From Ectopseudomonas guguanensis (GTDB lineage: Bacteria > Pseudomonadota > Gammaproteobacteria > Pseudomonadales > Pseudomonadaceae): a stretch of 64,000 bases of DNA. The DNA lies in contig NZ_FNJJ01000006.1 of NCBI RefSeq assembly GCF_900104265.1, positions 124,001 through 188,000 on the forward strand, in the 5' to 3' direction. The notes beneath the pieces were generated by a model. It ran no database searches and was not told the origin of the DNA. It saw only the letters and a list, made by a program, of their open reading frames with translations. The position numbers were made by a program, and so were the translations under genes. Below, in pieces: positions 1-8,554 of this stretch. Every line of letters begins with the position of its first letter. The first letter of the stretch is position 1.

Positions 1-97
1 CACTGAGCGGAGCGACGAATTCGCCATTGATGTAGTTGCCATAGCGCGGCTTGAGGGTGACGACGGCGCCTGGAGTACCCGGTTTCGCGTAAATCAT
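1..97 (-). CDS. exaC: NAD+-dependent aldehyde dehydrogenase, 5' end only
   Basis: Reverse-strand reading from the ATG at 97 gives an N-terminus containing KPRYGNYINGEF, typical of the class of aldehyde dehydrogenases that oxidise acetaldehyde in Pseudomonas ethanol catabolism (ExaC; PedI in P. putida). The gene runs off the left edge, so the catalytic Cys and Glu are not visible. A GAGGTCAG ribosome site precedes the ATG. The product would oxidise, in the cytoplasm, aldehydes made by the periplasmic quinoprotein alcohol dehydrogenase encoded next door on the same strand. Two copies of the putative shared operator lie upstream. The family call rests on about 32 residues plus context. Confidence 0.75.
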   Translation of the reverse strand, partial: MIYAKPGTPGAVVTLKPRYGNYINGEFVAPLS

Positions 98-207
98 GAT
101 GCTGACCTCTCTTGTTGTCGGAGCCCGCTGCCAATCGGGGAAGCGAGTCATGCTTCGATCTTAGGAAGGCCCCCGCGACCTCGGTATGCGCCCATGGCAC
201 AGATCGT

Positions 208-263
208 CTCGTCATTTGGTAGTAGAGCGGCGAGCGGTCTGGCACGGGTCATTTGGCAGCAAG
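208..263 (-). promoter_or_regulatory. two putative quinoprotein-regulon boxes upstream of exaC
   Basis: Read on the gene's strand, 208-225 is CTACTACCAAATGACGAG and 246-263 is CTTGCTGCCAAATGACCC. These are two near-identical copies about 38 bp apart, 110-165 bp upstream of the exaC start. The same degenerate box recurs before pedH, pedF, the gene at 11019, the gene at 15117, nosP, the porin and pqqF. Binding by the ErbR-type regulator encoded at 15716 is inference. Confidence 0.5.
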
Positions 264-383
264 GTGGCAGGGCTGCGAAGGCTAAAGGCTAGACCCGTTC
301 GCTTCGCCTTGCGTTCCCGGATACGAAAATTCGCCCCGTGACATTTCGAAGCAGCTCGCAACGGGCCAGTGGGAGCCGGAAAC

Positions 384-414
384 GACGATGGCCGGACAAA
401 GTCCGGCCATCGTC
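384..414 (-). terminator. hairpin downstream of pedH
   Basis: A perfect 14-bp stem (GACGATGGCCGGAC and its complement) with an AAA loop lies 15 bases after the pedH stop. There is no long T-run, so it may act as a terminator or an mRNA-stabilising hairpin. Confidence 0.5.
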
Positions 415-429
415 TGCCACATCAACCGA

Positions 430-2205
430 TCAGCGCTTGGCGACCAGCTCCTTCGGCAGCTTGAAAGTCCACAGCATGCCGCCCTGGTTCAGGTGCTTGA
501 CGCGTTTGGCCACCTCGCCGCCCCACAGCGGTACCGCACCACCCCAGCCGGACAGCACCGAGACATACTGCTCGCCGTCCATCTCCCAGGTCACGGGCGA
601 GCCGATCACCCCCGAGCCGGTCTGGAACTCCCAGACCTTCTCGCCGGTCTTGGCGTTGAACGCCTGCAGGTAGCCTTCCGGGTTACCGGTGAACACCAGG
701 TTGCCCTTGGTGGTCAGCACCCCGCCCCACAGCGGCGCGTAGTTCTTGTGGCGCCAGACTTCCTTGCCGGTCTTCGGATCGATGGCACGCAGGACACCGA
801 TGTAGTCCTCGTTCAGCGGCTTGATGGTGAAGCCGGCGCCCAGGTAGGCCGCGCCCTTCTTGTAGGCGATGTCCTCGTTCCAGATGTCCATGCCCCATTC
901 GTTGGACGGCACATAGAACAGGCCGGTGTCCTGGCTGTAGGCCATGGGCATCCAGTTCTTCGCGCCGAGGAAAGCCGGCGCGGCGAACACGCTCTTGCCC
1001 TTCTCTGCCGCGCTCGGCGAACCCGGGCGGTTGCTATCGTCGTAGATCGGCCGGCCATTCTTGTCCAGGCCCTTGGCCCAGGTGATCTTGTCGACGAAGG
1101 GGAAGCCGCGGATGAACTTGCCGTTGGTGCGGTCAAGCACGTAGAAGAAGCCGTTACGGTCAGCGGTGGCCGCCGCCTTCACGGTCTTGCCGCCTTCCTG
1201 ATAGTCGAAGGAGACCAGCTCGTTGACGCCGTCAAAGTCCCAGCCGTCGTGCGGGGTGGTCTGGAAGTGCCACTTGATGCTGCCATCGTCCGGGTTCAGG
1301 GCCAGGCGCGAGGACGAGTAGAGGTTGTCACCCGGGCGCAGGTGCGAGTTCCACGGCGCCGGGTTGCCGGTGCCGAAGAACAGCAGGTTGGTGTCAGCGT
1401 CGTAGTAGCCGCCCAGCCAGGGCGCGGCGCCGCCGGTCTTCCAAAGGTCGCCCGGCCAGGTCTTGCCGGCCTCGCCGCCGCTGATACCGTTCTCGACGGC
1501 CTTGCCGTCCTTGTAGACGTAGCCCATGTGGCCTTCGACGGTCGGACGACTCCACAGCAGGTCGCCATTCTTCGGATCATAGGCTTCGATCTTGCCGACC
1601 ACGCCGAACTCGCCACCGGAGACGCCGGTGATCAGCTTGCCACCCACCACCAGCGGCGCTGCTGTGATCGAATAACCGGCCTTGTGATCAGCCACGCGCT
1701 TGCTCCACACCACCTTGCCGCTGTCCTTGTTCAGCGCCACCAGCTTGGCGTCCAGGGTGCCGAAGATCACCAGATCGTCGTACAGGGCGACACCACGGTT
1801 GATCACGTCGCAGCAAGGGCGAATGTCGTCCGGCAAGCGGGCTTCGTACTGCCACAGCTCACGCCCGGTGCGCGCATCGACGGCGAACACTCGTGAATAG
1901 GAGGCGGTGACGTACATCACGCCGTCCTTGATCAGCGGCTGCGCCTGCTGGCCGCGCTGCTTCTCACCGCCGAAGGACATGGTCCACACCGGGCGCAGCT
2001 CCTTGACGTTCTGATCGTTGAGGATGTTCAGCGGGCTGTAGCGTTGGCCCTGCAGACCGAGGCCGTTGGTGACGATCTCGTTGGTGGTGGTGGCGTCCTT
2101 GAGAATCTCGGCGTCGGTGACCGCCAGCGCGGCGGCGGACGGCAACAGCATGGCGGCACAGAGTGCGGTGAGGAGGAAAGGCTGGCGAAGACCGGCGTGT
2201 TTCAT
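430..2205 (-). CDS. pedH: PQQ-dependent alcohol dehydrogenase with lanthanide signature (PedH type)
   Basis: Periplasmic quinoprotein that oxidises primary alcohols and passes electrons to cytochrome c550. The product is 591 residues. I start at the ATG at 2205, which follows AGAGGT and opens a signal peptide (about 1-28); a longer upstream reading has no signal. Visible features are the adjacent-cysteine pair C131-C132 that contacts PQQ, the metal ligands E199 and N281, and the catalytic D323 in WDFDG. D325, two residues after the catalytic Asp, is the extra ligand that marks lanthanide-dependent enzymes (XoxF, PedH); calcium enzymes such as ExaA/PedE lack it. The length also matches PedH (about 595) better than ExaA (about 623). 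No calcium-type paralogue is in the window. Neighbours match the P. putida pedF-pedI order. Confidence 0.93.
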   Translation of the reverse strand: MKHAGLRQPFLLTALCAAMLLPSAAALAVTDAEILKDATTTNEIVTNGLGLQGQRYSPLNILNDQNVKELRPVWTMSFGGEKQRGQQAQPLIKDGVMYVTASYSRVFAVDARTGRELWQYEARLPDDIRPCCDVINRGVALYDDLVIFGTLDAKLVALNKDSGKVVWSKRVADHKAGYSITAAPLVVGGKLITGVSGGEFGVVGKIEAYDPKNGDLLWSRPTVEGHMGYVYKDGKAVENGISGGEAGKTWPGDLWKTGGAAPWLGGYYDADTNLLFFGTGNPAPWNSHLRPGDNLYSSSRLALNPDDGSIKWHFQTTPHDGWDFDGVNELVSFDYQEGGKTVKAAATADRNGFFYVLDRTNGKFIRGFPFVDKITWAKGLDKNGRPIYDDSNRPGSPSAAEKGKSVFAAPAFLGAKNWMPMAYSQDTGLFYVPSNEWGMDIWNEDIAYKKGAAYLGAGFTIKPLNEDYIGVLRAIDPKTGKEVWRHKNYAPLWGGVLTTKGNLVFTGNPEGYLQAFNAKTGEKVWEFQTGSGVIGSPVTWEMDGEQYVSVLSGWGGAVPLWGGEVAKRVKHLNQGGMLWTFKLPKELVAKR

Positions 2206-2312
2206 TGCGGCTACCTCTGCGGGTTCATTGTTATTGCCGGGAATTTTTCCCGGTCTGCCGCAAATTCTTGGCTCGCACAGGCCACCCAACAATTGCACCC
2301 CCAGCCGATTTT

Positions 2313-2330
2313 CCTCGTTCCTTGGTAGCA
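2313..2330 (-). promoter_or_regulatory. putative quinoprotein-regulon box upstream of pedH
   Basis: On the pedH strand this reads TGCTACCAAGGAACGAG, one copy of the box shared by the alcohol-oxidation promoters. It lies about 110 bp upstream of pedH and about 95 bp upstream of the divergent gene at 2423, so it could serve both. Confidence 0.45.
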
Positions 2331-2422
2331 ATACCTGCTCCACAGCCTGCGATCATGACGATTGCGGCGGCCCCAGCTTTGCCGGACACTTGGCCGCCTG
2401 CACATTCTGATCGGAGACGCCC

Positions 2423-2809
2423 GTGCCCCATCCTCGCCAGGAAATTCTCAACCATCCCGATGCACTGGACTGCACTGTCTATCGTCCCGACGAGCAGGAC
2501 CCGGATGCCGAAGAGCAGGACCTGGGCGACGGCAAGGTCCTGATCACCGGCGCCTTCGAGCCGCCGCAGGACTGGGACGCGCACCAACGCGAGGACTACT
2601 ACGGCGAAGAAGATCCCACCCACTTCGTCACGGCCCATATCGAATGCCTGGCCAAGCCGGCGACTCGGGATTTCTTCATGCCCGAGAGCGGTGACTATGT
2701 GGCCGTGCAGTCCAACCAGGGCGAAGTGGTGATGTATTACGTCTATGACCACGAAGAGACCGAGCATGGCCGTCATTACGTGCTGATTCGTGATGACGAA
2801 GAGCTCTAG
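2423..2809 (+). CDS. conserved acidic hypothetical protein
   Basis: Codes for 128 residues from a GTG start preceded by CGGAGA. I do not recognise a family. The protein is very acidic, with many Asp and Glu, no Cys pair, no signal peptide and no membrane segment, so it is probably cytoplasmic and soluble. One Cys is in DCTVY near the N-terminus and another in HIECLAK. It is transcribed divergently from pedH and ends in a repeat-filled gap. A role in alcohol metabolism is suggested only by position. Codon use resembles the neighbouring core genes. Confidence 0.7.
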   Translation: MPHPRQEILNHPDALDCTVYRPDEQDPDAEEQDLGDGKVLITGAFEPPQDWDAHQREDYYGEEDPTHFVTAHIECLAKPATRDFFMPESGDYVAVQSNQGEVVMYYVYDHEETEHGRHYVLIRDDEEL

Positions 2810-2816
2810 GCCCAGA

Positions 2817-3093
2817 CGCACTGTGGGAGGCGCTTCAGCAGCGATGTCTGGTCGCGGCTAAAGCCCCTCCCACAAGAGCAGCCTGTAGCCCGGATGAAAT
2901 CCGGGGATAGCAAATCTCTCCTGGATTTCATCCGGGCTACGAAGCCGGCATAAGAGTGGGAGGCGCTTTAGCGGCGATATCTTCCTGCACAGGTCGCGGC
3001 TGAAGCCCCTCCCACAGCGCAATACCCCATACAGCACCGCACGCCGCACAACGGAGCCGTGGCGACGTTCGCGTAGGGTGCGCCGTGCGCACC
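2817..3093. repeat. cluster of REP-like palindromes
   Basis: The gap of about 300 bases between 2809 and 3111 is filled with palindromic elements. There are two GGGAGGCGCTTYAGC pairs closing on GCTRAAGCCCCTCCC (2822-2875 and 2957-3016). Between them is an inverted pair of TAGCCCGGATGAAATCCGGG (2887-2940). The end holds one TAGGGTGCGCCGTGCGCACC unit (3074-3093). No gene is seen. Confidence 0.8.
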
Positions 3094-3110
3094 GATGACT
3101 CCGCAAGTCT

Positions 3111-4040
3111 CTAATCCTGACGATCCACCCGCGTCATGGCGTTGCGCTCGTAGCGCGGGTAGAGATGGCTGACGCTGCGGATCAGCTCATAACGCGACAG
3201 ATTGACCTGGGCGAAGCGCGCGGGGATGGGCGCGCGGATCAATTCGTTCATCTCCGCGCCCTGCTCTGCTCCCTGACGCAGCAAGCCATCGAGCCAGCCC
3301 AGGTAATCGCGCATCTGCGCAAAGGGCGCCGCGTCCGTGGTCACCGGGCCATGGCCGGGCACGATTTGCTTCCATGGCATCGCTTCGAGCCGATCCAGAT
3401 CGGCCAGCCACACGTCCAGCCCGGGGCTGTTCGGTGTGGTCAGCGCGCGCTGGTAGAACAGGATATCGCCAGCGAACAACACGCCCGTACGCTCATCCAG
3501 TATCGCCAGATCGGCGCCGGTGTGGCCGCGCAGCGCCAGCAATTGCAGGCGCCTGCCGCCAATTTCCAGCGTGCCCTCCTGCACCTCCTCACTGGGCAAC
3601 ACCACCTCGGTGCCGCGCATCCAGTCGCCGACCAGGCGGTACATGTTCTCTGCCATGGCGTCGCCCTGTTCGGCCAGCAATCGCGTGGTCTCGGGTAACG
3701 CAGCGATGGGTACGCCGGCGAAGGCCTGGTTGCCCAGCACATGATCGGGATGATGGTGAGTCAGCAGTACGCGCACCACCTGTTTGCCGGTGGCCTTCTC
3801 GATGCTCTGGCGCAGCGCCTCGCCGTAGCGCCGCGACGGCCCGGTGTCGATCACCACCACACCGTCCGCGGTTTCGATGAAGCCGAGGTTGACGATATTG
3901 CCGCCATTTTTCGCCGCGAAATTGTCGGTGCTGCCTTCCAGCAGCCAGACGCCGTCAGCGATCTGCCGGGGTTGCAGCTGGTAATCGAGCGCCTGCGCCA
4001 GGCTGGCGAACAGGCAGGTCAGCAGTAGCACCCAACGCAT
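3111..4040 (-). CDS. quinoprotein relay system zinc metallohydrolase (MBL fold)
   Basis: A 309-residue secreted metallo-beta-lactamase-fold hydrolase with a signal peptide (about 1-18). The zinc motif HHHPDH is at 95-100, with further ligands H173 (GHTGAD), D192 (AGD) and H230 (PGHGP). Proteins of this type occur with quinoprotein dehydrogenases and SoxYZ-like carriers, and this gene sits in exactly that arrangement, between pedH and the carrier gene at 4096. Its substrate is not known; a role in maturation or protection of the periplasmic relay is inferred from family context. It is separated from the carrier by one palindromic repeat, so the two may still be co-transcribed. Confidence 0.88.
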   Translation of the reverse strand: MRWVLLLTCLFASLAQALDYQLQPRQIADGVWLLEGSTDNFAAKNGGNIVNLGFIETADGVVVIDTGPSRRYGEALRQSIEKATGKQVVRVLLTHHHPDHVLGNQAFAGVPIAALPETTRLLAEQGDAMAENMYRLVGDWMRGTEVVLPSEEVQEGTLEIGGRRLQLLALRGHTGADLAILDERTGVLFAGDILFYQRALTTPNSPGLDVWLADLDRLEAMPWKQIVPGHGPVTTDAAPFAQMRDYLGWLDGLLRQGAEQGAEMNELIRAPIPARFAQVNLSRYELIRSVSHLYPRYERNAMTRVDRQD

Positions 4041-4061
4041 GGAGGCCTCCTAGATGGGATT

Positions 4062-4082
4062 GGTGCGCGCGGCGCACCCTAC
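4062..4082. repeat. single REP-like unit
   Basis: GGTGCGCGCGGCGCACCCTA, a variant of the commonest palindrome in this window, lies between two genes of the same strand. Confidence 0.75.
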
Positions 4083-4095
4083 CGGCGGGCCGCGT

Positions 4096-4845
4096 TCAGA
4101 ACGCGGCCTGGAATTCGTTGCCGTTGTTGTCGCGCAGCCAGACTTCGGCCTGCTGATCGCCACGCAGGTCGAAGGTCAGCGTCGGGTTCTCGCTGACCGC
4201 CGGGAACAATTCGATACGCCCCAGCACCTGGCCCTCGGCATCGCGCAGCTCGGCTTCCTCGATGTAGAACTCGGGGATGCCACCGACCAGGCCGTTGTCC
4301 ATCGGGTGCGACACCTGCAGGCGCAGGCGGCTGTCCTCGCCGCGTACGAAGCGCTTGCCCAGCACCTGGCCCAGGCGCTCTTCCCAGCCAGCCTCGGCAC
4401 GCACCACGCTGGGCGCAGTGCAACCGCCGCCTGCCGCCTCGACGCGAGCCGAGCCGATATGCCAGACGCCATCGTCGGTGAGCACCGCAGCACGAATCGG
4501 CGTGGCCTGCTCGACGCGGATACGGATGGCCAGGCTCGGCTCAAGCTCGGCGCCGGGGGTGAAATCGAGAATACGCGGGATGGGGTTGAGTTCGGCCCAG
4601 GCCAGAATACGTTTGACCTTGCCGCGGTAGGCGCTGGCGTCGATCTGGATCGGCACCTGGCGCGCATCCTCGGCGAATGGTGGCACCTCGAGGCGAATCC
4701 TGTCGTCGAAAACGAAAGCCTCACCGCTCAGCAGACGCTGGTGGTAGTAATCCCACATTACCGAAGCGACCGGATCGGGCGCGGCCGCCCGCGCTTCCCA
4801 GGCCCAGGCAAACAGGGCCAGCAACATCAGGCTACGCCAATCCAT
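4096..4845 (-). CDS. quinoprotein dehydrogenase-associated SoxYZ-like carrier protein
   Basis: A 249-residue periplasmic protein with a signal peptide ending near AAA (20-22). It resembles SoxY fused to SoxZ: the N-terminal half ends in GGGC (139-142), placing a single Cys (C142) where SoxY carries its sulfur-carrier cysteine. The C-terminal half (about 150-249) looks like the SoxZ beta-sandwich. Unlike SoxY, the Cys is followed by TAP rather than Gly-Gly, so a swinging-arm role is uncertain. It lies between the metallohydrolase and the substrate-binding protein genes, an association known for quinoprotein clusters. The function is unknown; the fold call is from motif and context. Confidence 0.85.
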   Translation of the reverse strand: MDWRSLMLLALFAWAWEARAAAPDPVASVMWDYYHQRLLSGEAFVFDDRIRLEVPPFAEDARQVPIQIDASAYRGKVKRILAWAELNPIPRILDFTPGAELEPSLAIRIRVEQATPIRAAVLTDDGVWHIGSARVEAAGGGCTAPSVVRAEAGWEERLGQVLGKRFVRGEDSRLRLQVSHPMDNGLVGGIPEFYIEEAELRDAEGQVLGRIELFPAVSENPTLTFDLRGDQQAEVWLRDNNGNEFQAAF

Positions 4846-4866
4846 CGCCCACCTCCGGCTCGACTC

Positions 4867-5739
4867 TTATTGGTATTGTTCAGGCCTCTCGAAGCGCAGC
4901 CCGTAGCGTGCGTACAGGCGCTCGAGCGAACCATCGAGAATCAGGCTTTCCAGCTGTTCTTCCAGGGCATAGGCGAGCTGACGATTGGTCTCGTGCACCG
5001 CCATGCCGATTTCCCAGATCTGCCGGCCCATGTCCGGGTAGGCGTTCTCGGCCAACGCCAGTTGCGGGTCATTGGCCTCGTGCACCAGCCAGTCCACCTC
5101 GCCACGCAGCGCCATCACTGCATCCACCTCACCACCCTGCATGGCGGCAAATGCCTGCTTGGGCGTCGGGTAGTGTCGGGTTTCCTGGCTGAGCATGCCG
5201 CCGTGCACCGAGCTCAGGTAGAACGAGGGCACGCTCTCGACCTCCACCCCGACCGGGTGCTGACGCAAGGCATGGATACTCGGCACCTCGGGCAGGCGCC
5301 GACGATCGAAGGCCAGCTGCCAGCGCTCGCGCTGATAGGGGCCGAACATCACCACGCGCTCGTTGACCAGTTCGCCCAACTCGTTGCGCAACTGCGCATA
5401 GTCACGGTCGTAAGGCACACGCAGCATCACATCGGCCAACTGGCCCTGCGCGGTCACCCGGCCACGCCAGATGTAGTCGCGCAGGTCGTCGTCCAGCTTC
5501 TCACCCGGCGGCGCCCACATCAGTTGCAGCTGGAGGCCAAGCCCTTCTGCCAGTGCCTTGGCCAGCTCGTAGTCGACACCGCGCGGCTGACCGCCCTCCT
5601 CGTAACTGTAGGGCGGGAAGTTCTGGTACAGCGCCACACGCAGAGTGCCCGACTCGATGATGCGGTCGAAATCACGCACCTGCGCCTGGGCTGTGCCCAG
5701 GCAAAGCAGCAGGCCACACAGGTGGATCAGCCGGCGCAT
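4867..5739 (-). CDS. quinoprotein-associated periplasmic substrate-binding protein
   Basis: A 290-residue protein with signal peptide LLLCLGTAQAQ and a family-3 solute-binding fold; the core begins SGTLRVALYQNFPPYSY. This subfamily accompanies quinoprotein alcohol dehydrogenases (MoxJ-like) and is thought to assist assembly or function of the dehydrogenase rather than import. I chose the ATG at 5739 because it opens directly on a signal peptide. An in-frame extension to 5907 would add 56 residues that look like translated intergenic DNA. The ribosome site is weak. The 148 bases between this gene and pedF hold only a small inverted repeat (ATGTATTGAAGTACAT). Confidence 0.87.
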   Translation of the reverse strand: MRRLIHLCGLLLCLGTAQAQVRDFDRIIESGTLRVALYQNFPPYSYEEGGQPRGVDYELAKALAEGLGLQLQLMWAPPGEKLDDDLRDYIWRGRVTAQGQLADVMLRVPYDRDYAQLRNELGELVNERVVMFGPYQRERWQLAFDRRRLPEVPSIHALRQHPVGVEVESVPSFYLSSVHGGMLSQETRHYPTPKQAFAAMQGGEVDAVMALRGEVDWLVHEANDPQLALAENAYPDMGRQIWEIGMAVHETNRQLAYALEEQLESLILDGSLERLYARYGLRFERPEQYQ

Positions 5740-5887
5740 GACGCGAGCGCTTATGAAGAAATCGTCGCGAGCGATGGCAGGTCGCGCTTCGCAGGAGCGC
5801 AGCAAGCGGAATGTATTGAAGTACATGAGCATTGCGAGCACCGCCGAAACGCGAGATGCCGAGCGCAGCAGATTTATCATCAAGCGC

Positions 5888-6307
5888 TTACTCCTCGACG
5901 TGCACACTCTCCAGATAGGTACGCACCGCCCACAGGGCTTCCTGGCTCAGGTAGTCGGCCATCTTCGGCATGTACACACGCCCATCGCGCACCGCGCCGT
6001 GAATCACCCGCTCCTTGAACCATTCGTCACCGCTGGCGCCCAGCTCCAGCAGGCGCAGGTCCGGAGCGATACCGCCGGACTTGGCTTCCAGACCATGGCA
6101 GGCGGCGCAGTTCTGGTTGTAGGCAGAGGAGCCGATCTCGATGGCGCGTGGATTGTCGCGATAGGGGTTTTCGTCCAGCCACTCCTCACCCAGTGGCTCC
6201 AGGCCGTCGGTGTTCACTGCCTGCGGTACCACATCGCCGTGCGCCCAGAGGTTGGTCGACGCGGCGAGCAGCAGCAACGCCAGGGTGGATTGGATCTTCT
6301 TGTTCAT
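5888..6307 (-). CDS. pedF: cytochrome c550 PedF, electron acceptor of the quinoprotein
   Basis: Encodes a 139-residue periplasmic class I c-type cytochrome. The signal peptide spans about 1-22. The heme-binding motif CAACH is at 67-71 and a Met ligand is likely in VYMPKM (M113 or M116). The ATG at 6307 follows GAGGT. The expected role is to take electrons from the PQQ alcohol dehydrogenase and pass them to the terminal oxidase chain. Its position matches pedF of P. putida (exaB is the P. aeruginosa counterpart). Two putative regulon boxes lie upstream. Confidence 0.9.
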   Translation of the reverse strand: MNKKIQSTLALLLLAASTNLWAHGDVVPQAVNTDGLEPLGEEWLDENPYRDNPRAIEIGSSAYNQNCAACHGLEAKSGGIAPDLRLLELGASGDEWFKERVIHGAVRDGRVYMPKMADYLSQEALWAVRTYLESVHVEE

Positions 6308-6632
6308 GGCTAGGACCTCATCTAATGCACGCAAGACAGCCCGTTCAGAGCTTGTGGCGATCATCTTAGAAAGGCCGCGCAACGCGCCGAATGCTGCTTT
6401 GGTGGTCGCGTTCTAGTCCCTTGGTAGTAGGGCTTGGGTCGGGGGTATCAGGGATGCCATGCCGGGGCTTTTGCCAACCCTCGGCGAGGCAATCGGCGTC
6501 GGCTGGCTCGTACCGCGCCGGGCAAAACAGACTGAACCAAGCCGGCTTCCGGGCAATCCTTTCCTAGGAACTGCCAGATCGAAGCGGCCGCCGCCGAGCC
6601 GCCATCCGCCATCGACCCAGGAGGGACCTGCC
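6308..6632. other. divergent promoter region between pedF and the DUF2231 gene
   Basis: The 325-base gap carries two putative regulon boxes near pedF. The rest, up to the AGGAGGG ribosome site at 6619, shows no gene, repeat or clear hairpin. Confidence 0.55.
6391..6430 (-). promoter_or_regulatory. two putative quinoprotein-regulon boxes upstream of pedF
   Basis: Read on the pedF strand, 6412-6430 contains TACTACCAAGGGACTAG. The second copy, read forward at 6392-6408, is TGCTGCTTTGGTGGTCG. The cores are 22 bp apart, about two helical turns, and 84-123 bp upstream of pedF. Confidence 0.5.
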
Positions 6633-7058
6633 GTGACCACCGTCGCACCCACCGTCCATACGAGCCCACCCAGCCGCCTGCATGCCATCGTGCTGTGCAG
6701 CCAGATGCCGCTGTTTCTCGGCGCCCTGATCGCCGACATCGCCTACTACCGCAGCTACCAGATCCAATGGAGCAACTTCGCCTCCTGGTTGATCGCCGGC
6801 GCCCTGGTATCCGCCGGCCTGGCGCTGCTGTTCGCCCTGATCGGACAGCTCCGTGAACGCGCCAGGCGCCAGTCGATCACCTATCCCCTGTTGCTACTGG
6901 CCACCTGGGTGCTGGGTTTCATCAACGCGCTGGAGCACGCCAAGGACGCCTGGGCCGTCATGCCCATAGGCCTGGCGCTATCGCTGATCGTCACCCTGCT
7001 GGCCGCTGCCGCCACTTGGGTCGGCCTGGCCCAGCCACGCACAGGAGAAGCCCGATGA
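6633..7058 (+). CDS. DUF2231-like inner-membrane protein
   Basis: A 141-residue protein starting at GTG 6633, chosen because a strong AGGAGGG site lies just upstream; the upstream in-frame extension is proline-rich and unconvincing. It has about four hydrophobic segments, one each near residues 20-40, 52-70, 84-100 and 114-133. Membrane proteins of this type often accompany periplasmic electron-transfer or sugar-dehydrogenase proteins and may carry heme, but I see no defined heme site. Its stop overlaps the ATG of the PQQ sugar dehydrogenase gene by four bases (ATGA), so the two are translationally coupled. Confidence 0.75.
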   Translation: MTTVAPTVHTSPPSRLHAIVLCSQMPLFLGALIADIAYYRSYQIQWSNFASWLIAGALVSAGLALLFALIGQLRERARRQSITYPLLLLATWVLGFINALEHAKDAWAVMPIGLALSLIVTLLAAAATWVGLAQPRTGEAR

Positions 7059-8356
7059 AAGCTGCCATCGCACTGACCGCCCTGCCCCTGGCCCTGCTGC
7101 TGACCGCGTGCGGTGAAGAGCCGGGCAGCGACCAGCAGTTCTACGGCGTCCAGCCCGACCTGCCCAAGCCCGAACGCGGCCTGCTGCCGAGCATGACCAT
7201 CGCCGAGCCGACGCCCTGGGGCGATCAGCGACCGACCGTGCCCGAAGGCTTCAGCGTCAGCGCCATCGCCACCGACCTGAAGATTCCCCGGCAAACCCTG
7301 GTACTACCCAACGGCGACATCCTCGTTGCCGAGGGCCGTGGCGGCAATGCACCCAAGCTCAAGCCCAAGGACATGATCGCCGGCGTGATCAAGGCGCGCG
7401 GCACCACCTCGGTGGAAAGCGGCAACCGCCTGACCCTGCTGCGCGATGCCGATGGCGACGGCACCTACGAGCTGCAGACGGTGTTCGCCGAAGACCTCAA
7501 CGCGCCCTACGGCCTGGCCCTGCACGAGGGCAACCTCTACGTGGCCAACCAGGACGAGCTGGTGCGCTTCGACTACCAGGAAGGCCAGACCAAGGCCAGC
7601 AGCCCGCCGAGCAAGGTCGCCGACCTGCCATCGGAGATCAACCACCACTGGACCAAGGCGCTGACCATCAGCGAGGACGGCCGCTACCTGTACGTCGGCA
7701 TCGGCTCCAACAGCAACATCACCGAACGTGGCATGGAGGCCGAAGTCGACCGCGCCATGGTCTGGCAGGTGGACGCCGAAACCGGCGCCTACAAGCCCTA
7801 CGCCACCGGCCTGCGCAACCCCACCGCACTGGCCATTCAGCCGGGCACCGGCACCCTGTGGGCGGTGGTCAACGAGCGTGACGAGCTGGGCGAGGACCTG
7901 GTGCCCGACTACCTGACCTCGGTGCAGGAAGGCGGCTTCTACGGCTGGCCCTACAGCTACTTCGGCCAGCACATCGACCCACGGGTGAAACCGCAGGACC
8001 CGGACAAGGTCGCCGCCGCCATCGAACCGGACTACGCCTTGGGCGCACACGTCGCCGCCCTGGGCCTGGACTTTTCCAGCGAGGTAATGGGCGAGCGATA
8101 TGCCGACGGCGTATTCGTTGGCGAGCACGGCAGCTGGAACCGCAAGAACCCGGTGGGCTACAAGGTGATCTTCGTGCCCTTCGAAAACGGCCGTCCTTCA
8201 GCCGACCCCATCGACTTCGTCACTGGCTTTCGCACTGAAGACGGCAGGACCCGTGGCCGCCCGGTGGGCGTGACGGTCGATCCGCGCGGCGCACTGATCG
8301 TGGCCGATGATCTGGCCAATACGGTTTGGCGGGTGGTGCGCGAAGGCGGCGAGTGA
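7055..8356 (+). CDS. PQQ-dependent sugar dehydrogenase-type lipoprotein
   Basis: Encodes a 433-residue lipoprotein: the lipobox LLTAC puts the lipidated Cys at 19. The rest is a six-bladed beta-propeller of the soluble glucose/L-sorbosone dehydrogenase class. Recognisable blade motifs are LPNGDILVAEGRGG, NAPYGLALHEGNLYVAN, the TGLRNPTALAI region typical of the PQQ site, GFYGWPY and FVGEHGSWNR. Such proteins oxidise aldoses or alcohols with PQQ and donate electrons to cytochromes. The substrate is not predictable. The start overlaps the DUF2231 gene stop. It belongs to the quinoprotein region by position and cofactor, and is the last gene before the type VI module. Confidence 0.85.
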   Translation: MKAAIALTALPLALLLTACGEEPGSDQQFYGVQPDLPKPERGLLPSMTIAEPTPWGDQRPTVPEGFSVSAIATDLKIPRQTLVLPNGDILVAEGRGGNAPKLKPKDMIAGVIKARGTTSVESGNRLTLLRDADGDGTYELQTVFAEDLNAPYGLALHEGNLYVANQDELVRFDYQEGQTKASSPPSKVADLPSEINHHWTKALTISEDGRYLYVGIGSNSNITERGMEAEVDRAMVWQVDAETGAYKPYATGLRNPTALAIQPGTGTLWAVVNERDELGEDLVPDYLTSVQEGGFYGWPYSYFGQHIDPRVKPQDPDKVAAAIEPDYALGAHVAALGLDFSSEVMGERYADGVFVGEHGSWNRKNPVGYKVIFVPFENGRPSADPIDFVTGFRTEDGRTRGRPVGVTVDPRGALIVADDLANTVWRVVREGGE

Positions 8357-8374
8357 GGCTGTGAAGTTGCATGG

Positions 8375-8470
8375 TTCCCACGCTCTGCGTGGGAGCCAGC
8401 CTGTGACGCCCTGCGTCGCCAGCGGTCTGCGCTGCACTACGTCATACAAGCGGGCGCGGAGCGTGGGAAT
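8375..8470. repeat. REP-like palindrome pair at the left edge of the T6SS module
   Basis: The unit TTCCCACGCTCTGCGTGGGA starts at 8381 and a partial inverted copy (GAGCGTGGGAA) lies near 8459. The unit resembles the one at 14921. It separates the quinoprotein gene from the AT-richer insertion. Confidence 0.65.
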
Positions 8471-8554
8471 GCTCACAAATATGGGGCAGAGAGCAAAAAG
8501 CAGCGCGAAGGTAATGATAGGCTGAGCCACCTAAAAGGATTTAAGGAGGCCACC

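Larger units (their letters stand above)
98..429. other. intergenic region between exaC and pedH
   Basis: This 332-base gap has no convincing gene. It holds the exaC promoter region with two copies of the putative shared operator and a strong hairpin just downstream of pedH. The ORF readings here are shadows. Confidence 0.6.

Noticed and set aside
430-2343. Upstream start for pedH at 2343
   Set aside because: It would place 46 polar residues before the signal peptide, and AGAGGT lies just before the ATG at 2205.
4054-6018. 654-codon open frame on the plus strand
   Set aside because: It spans three minus-strand genes (SoxYZ-like, binding protein, pedF) that have motifs and signal peptides; it shows none.
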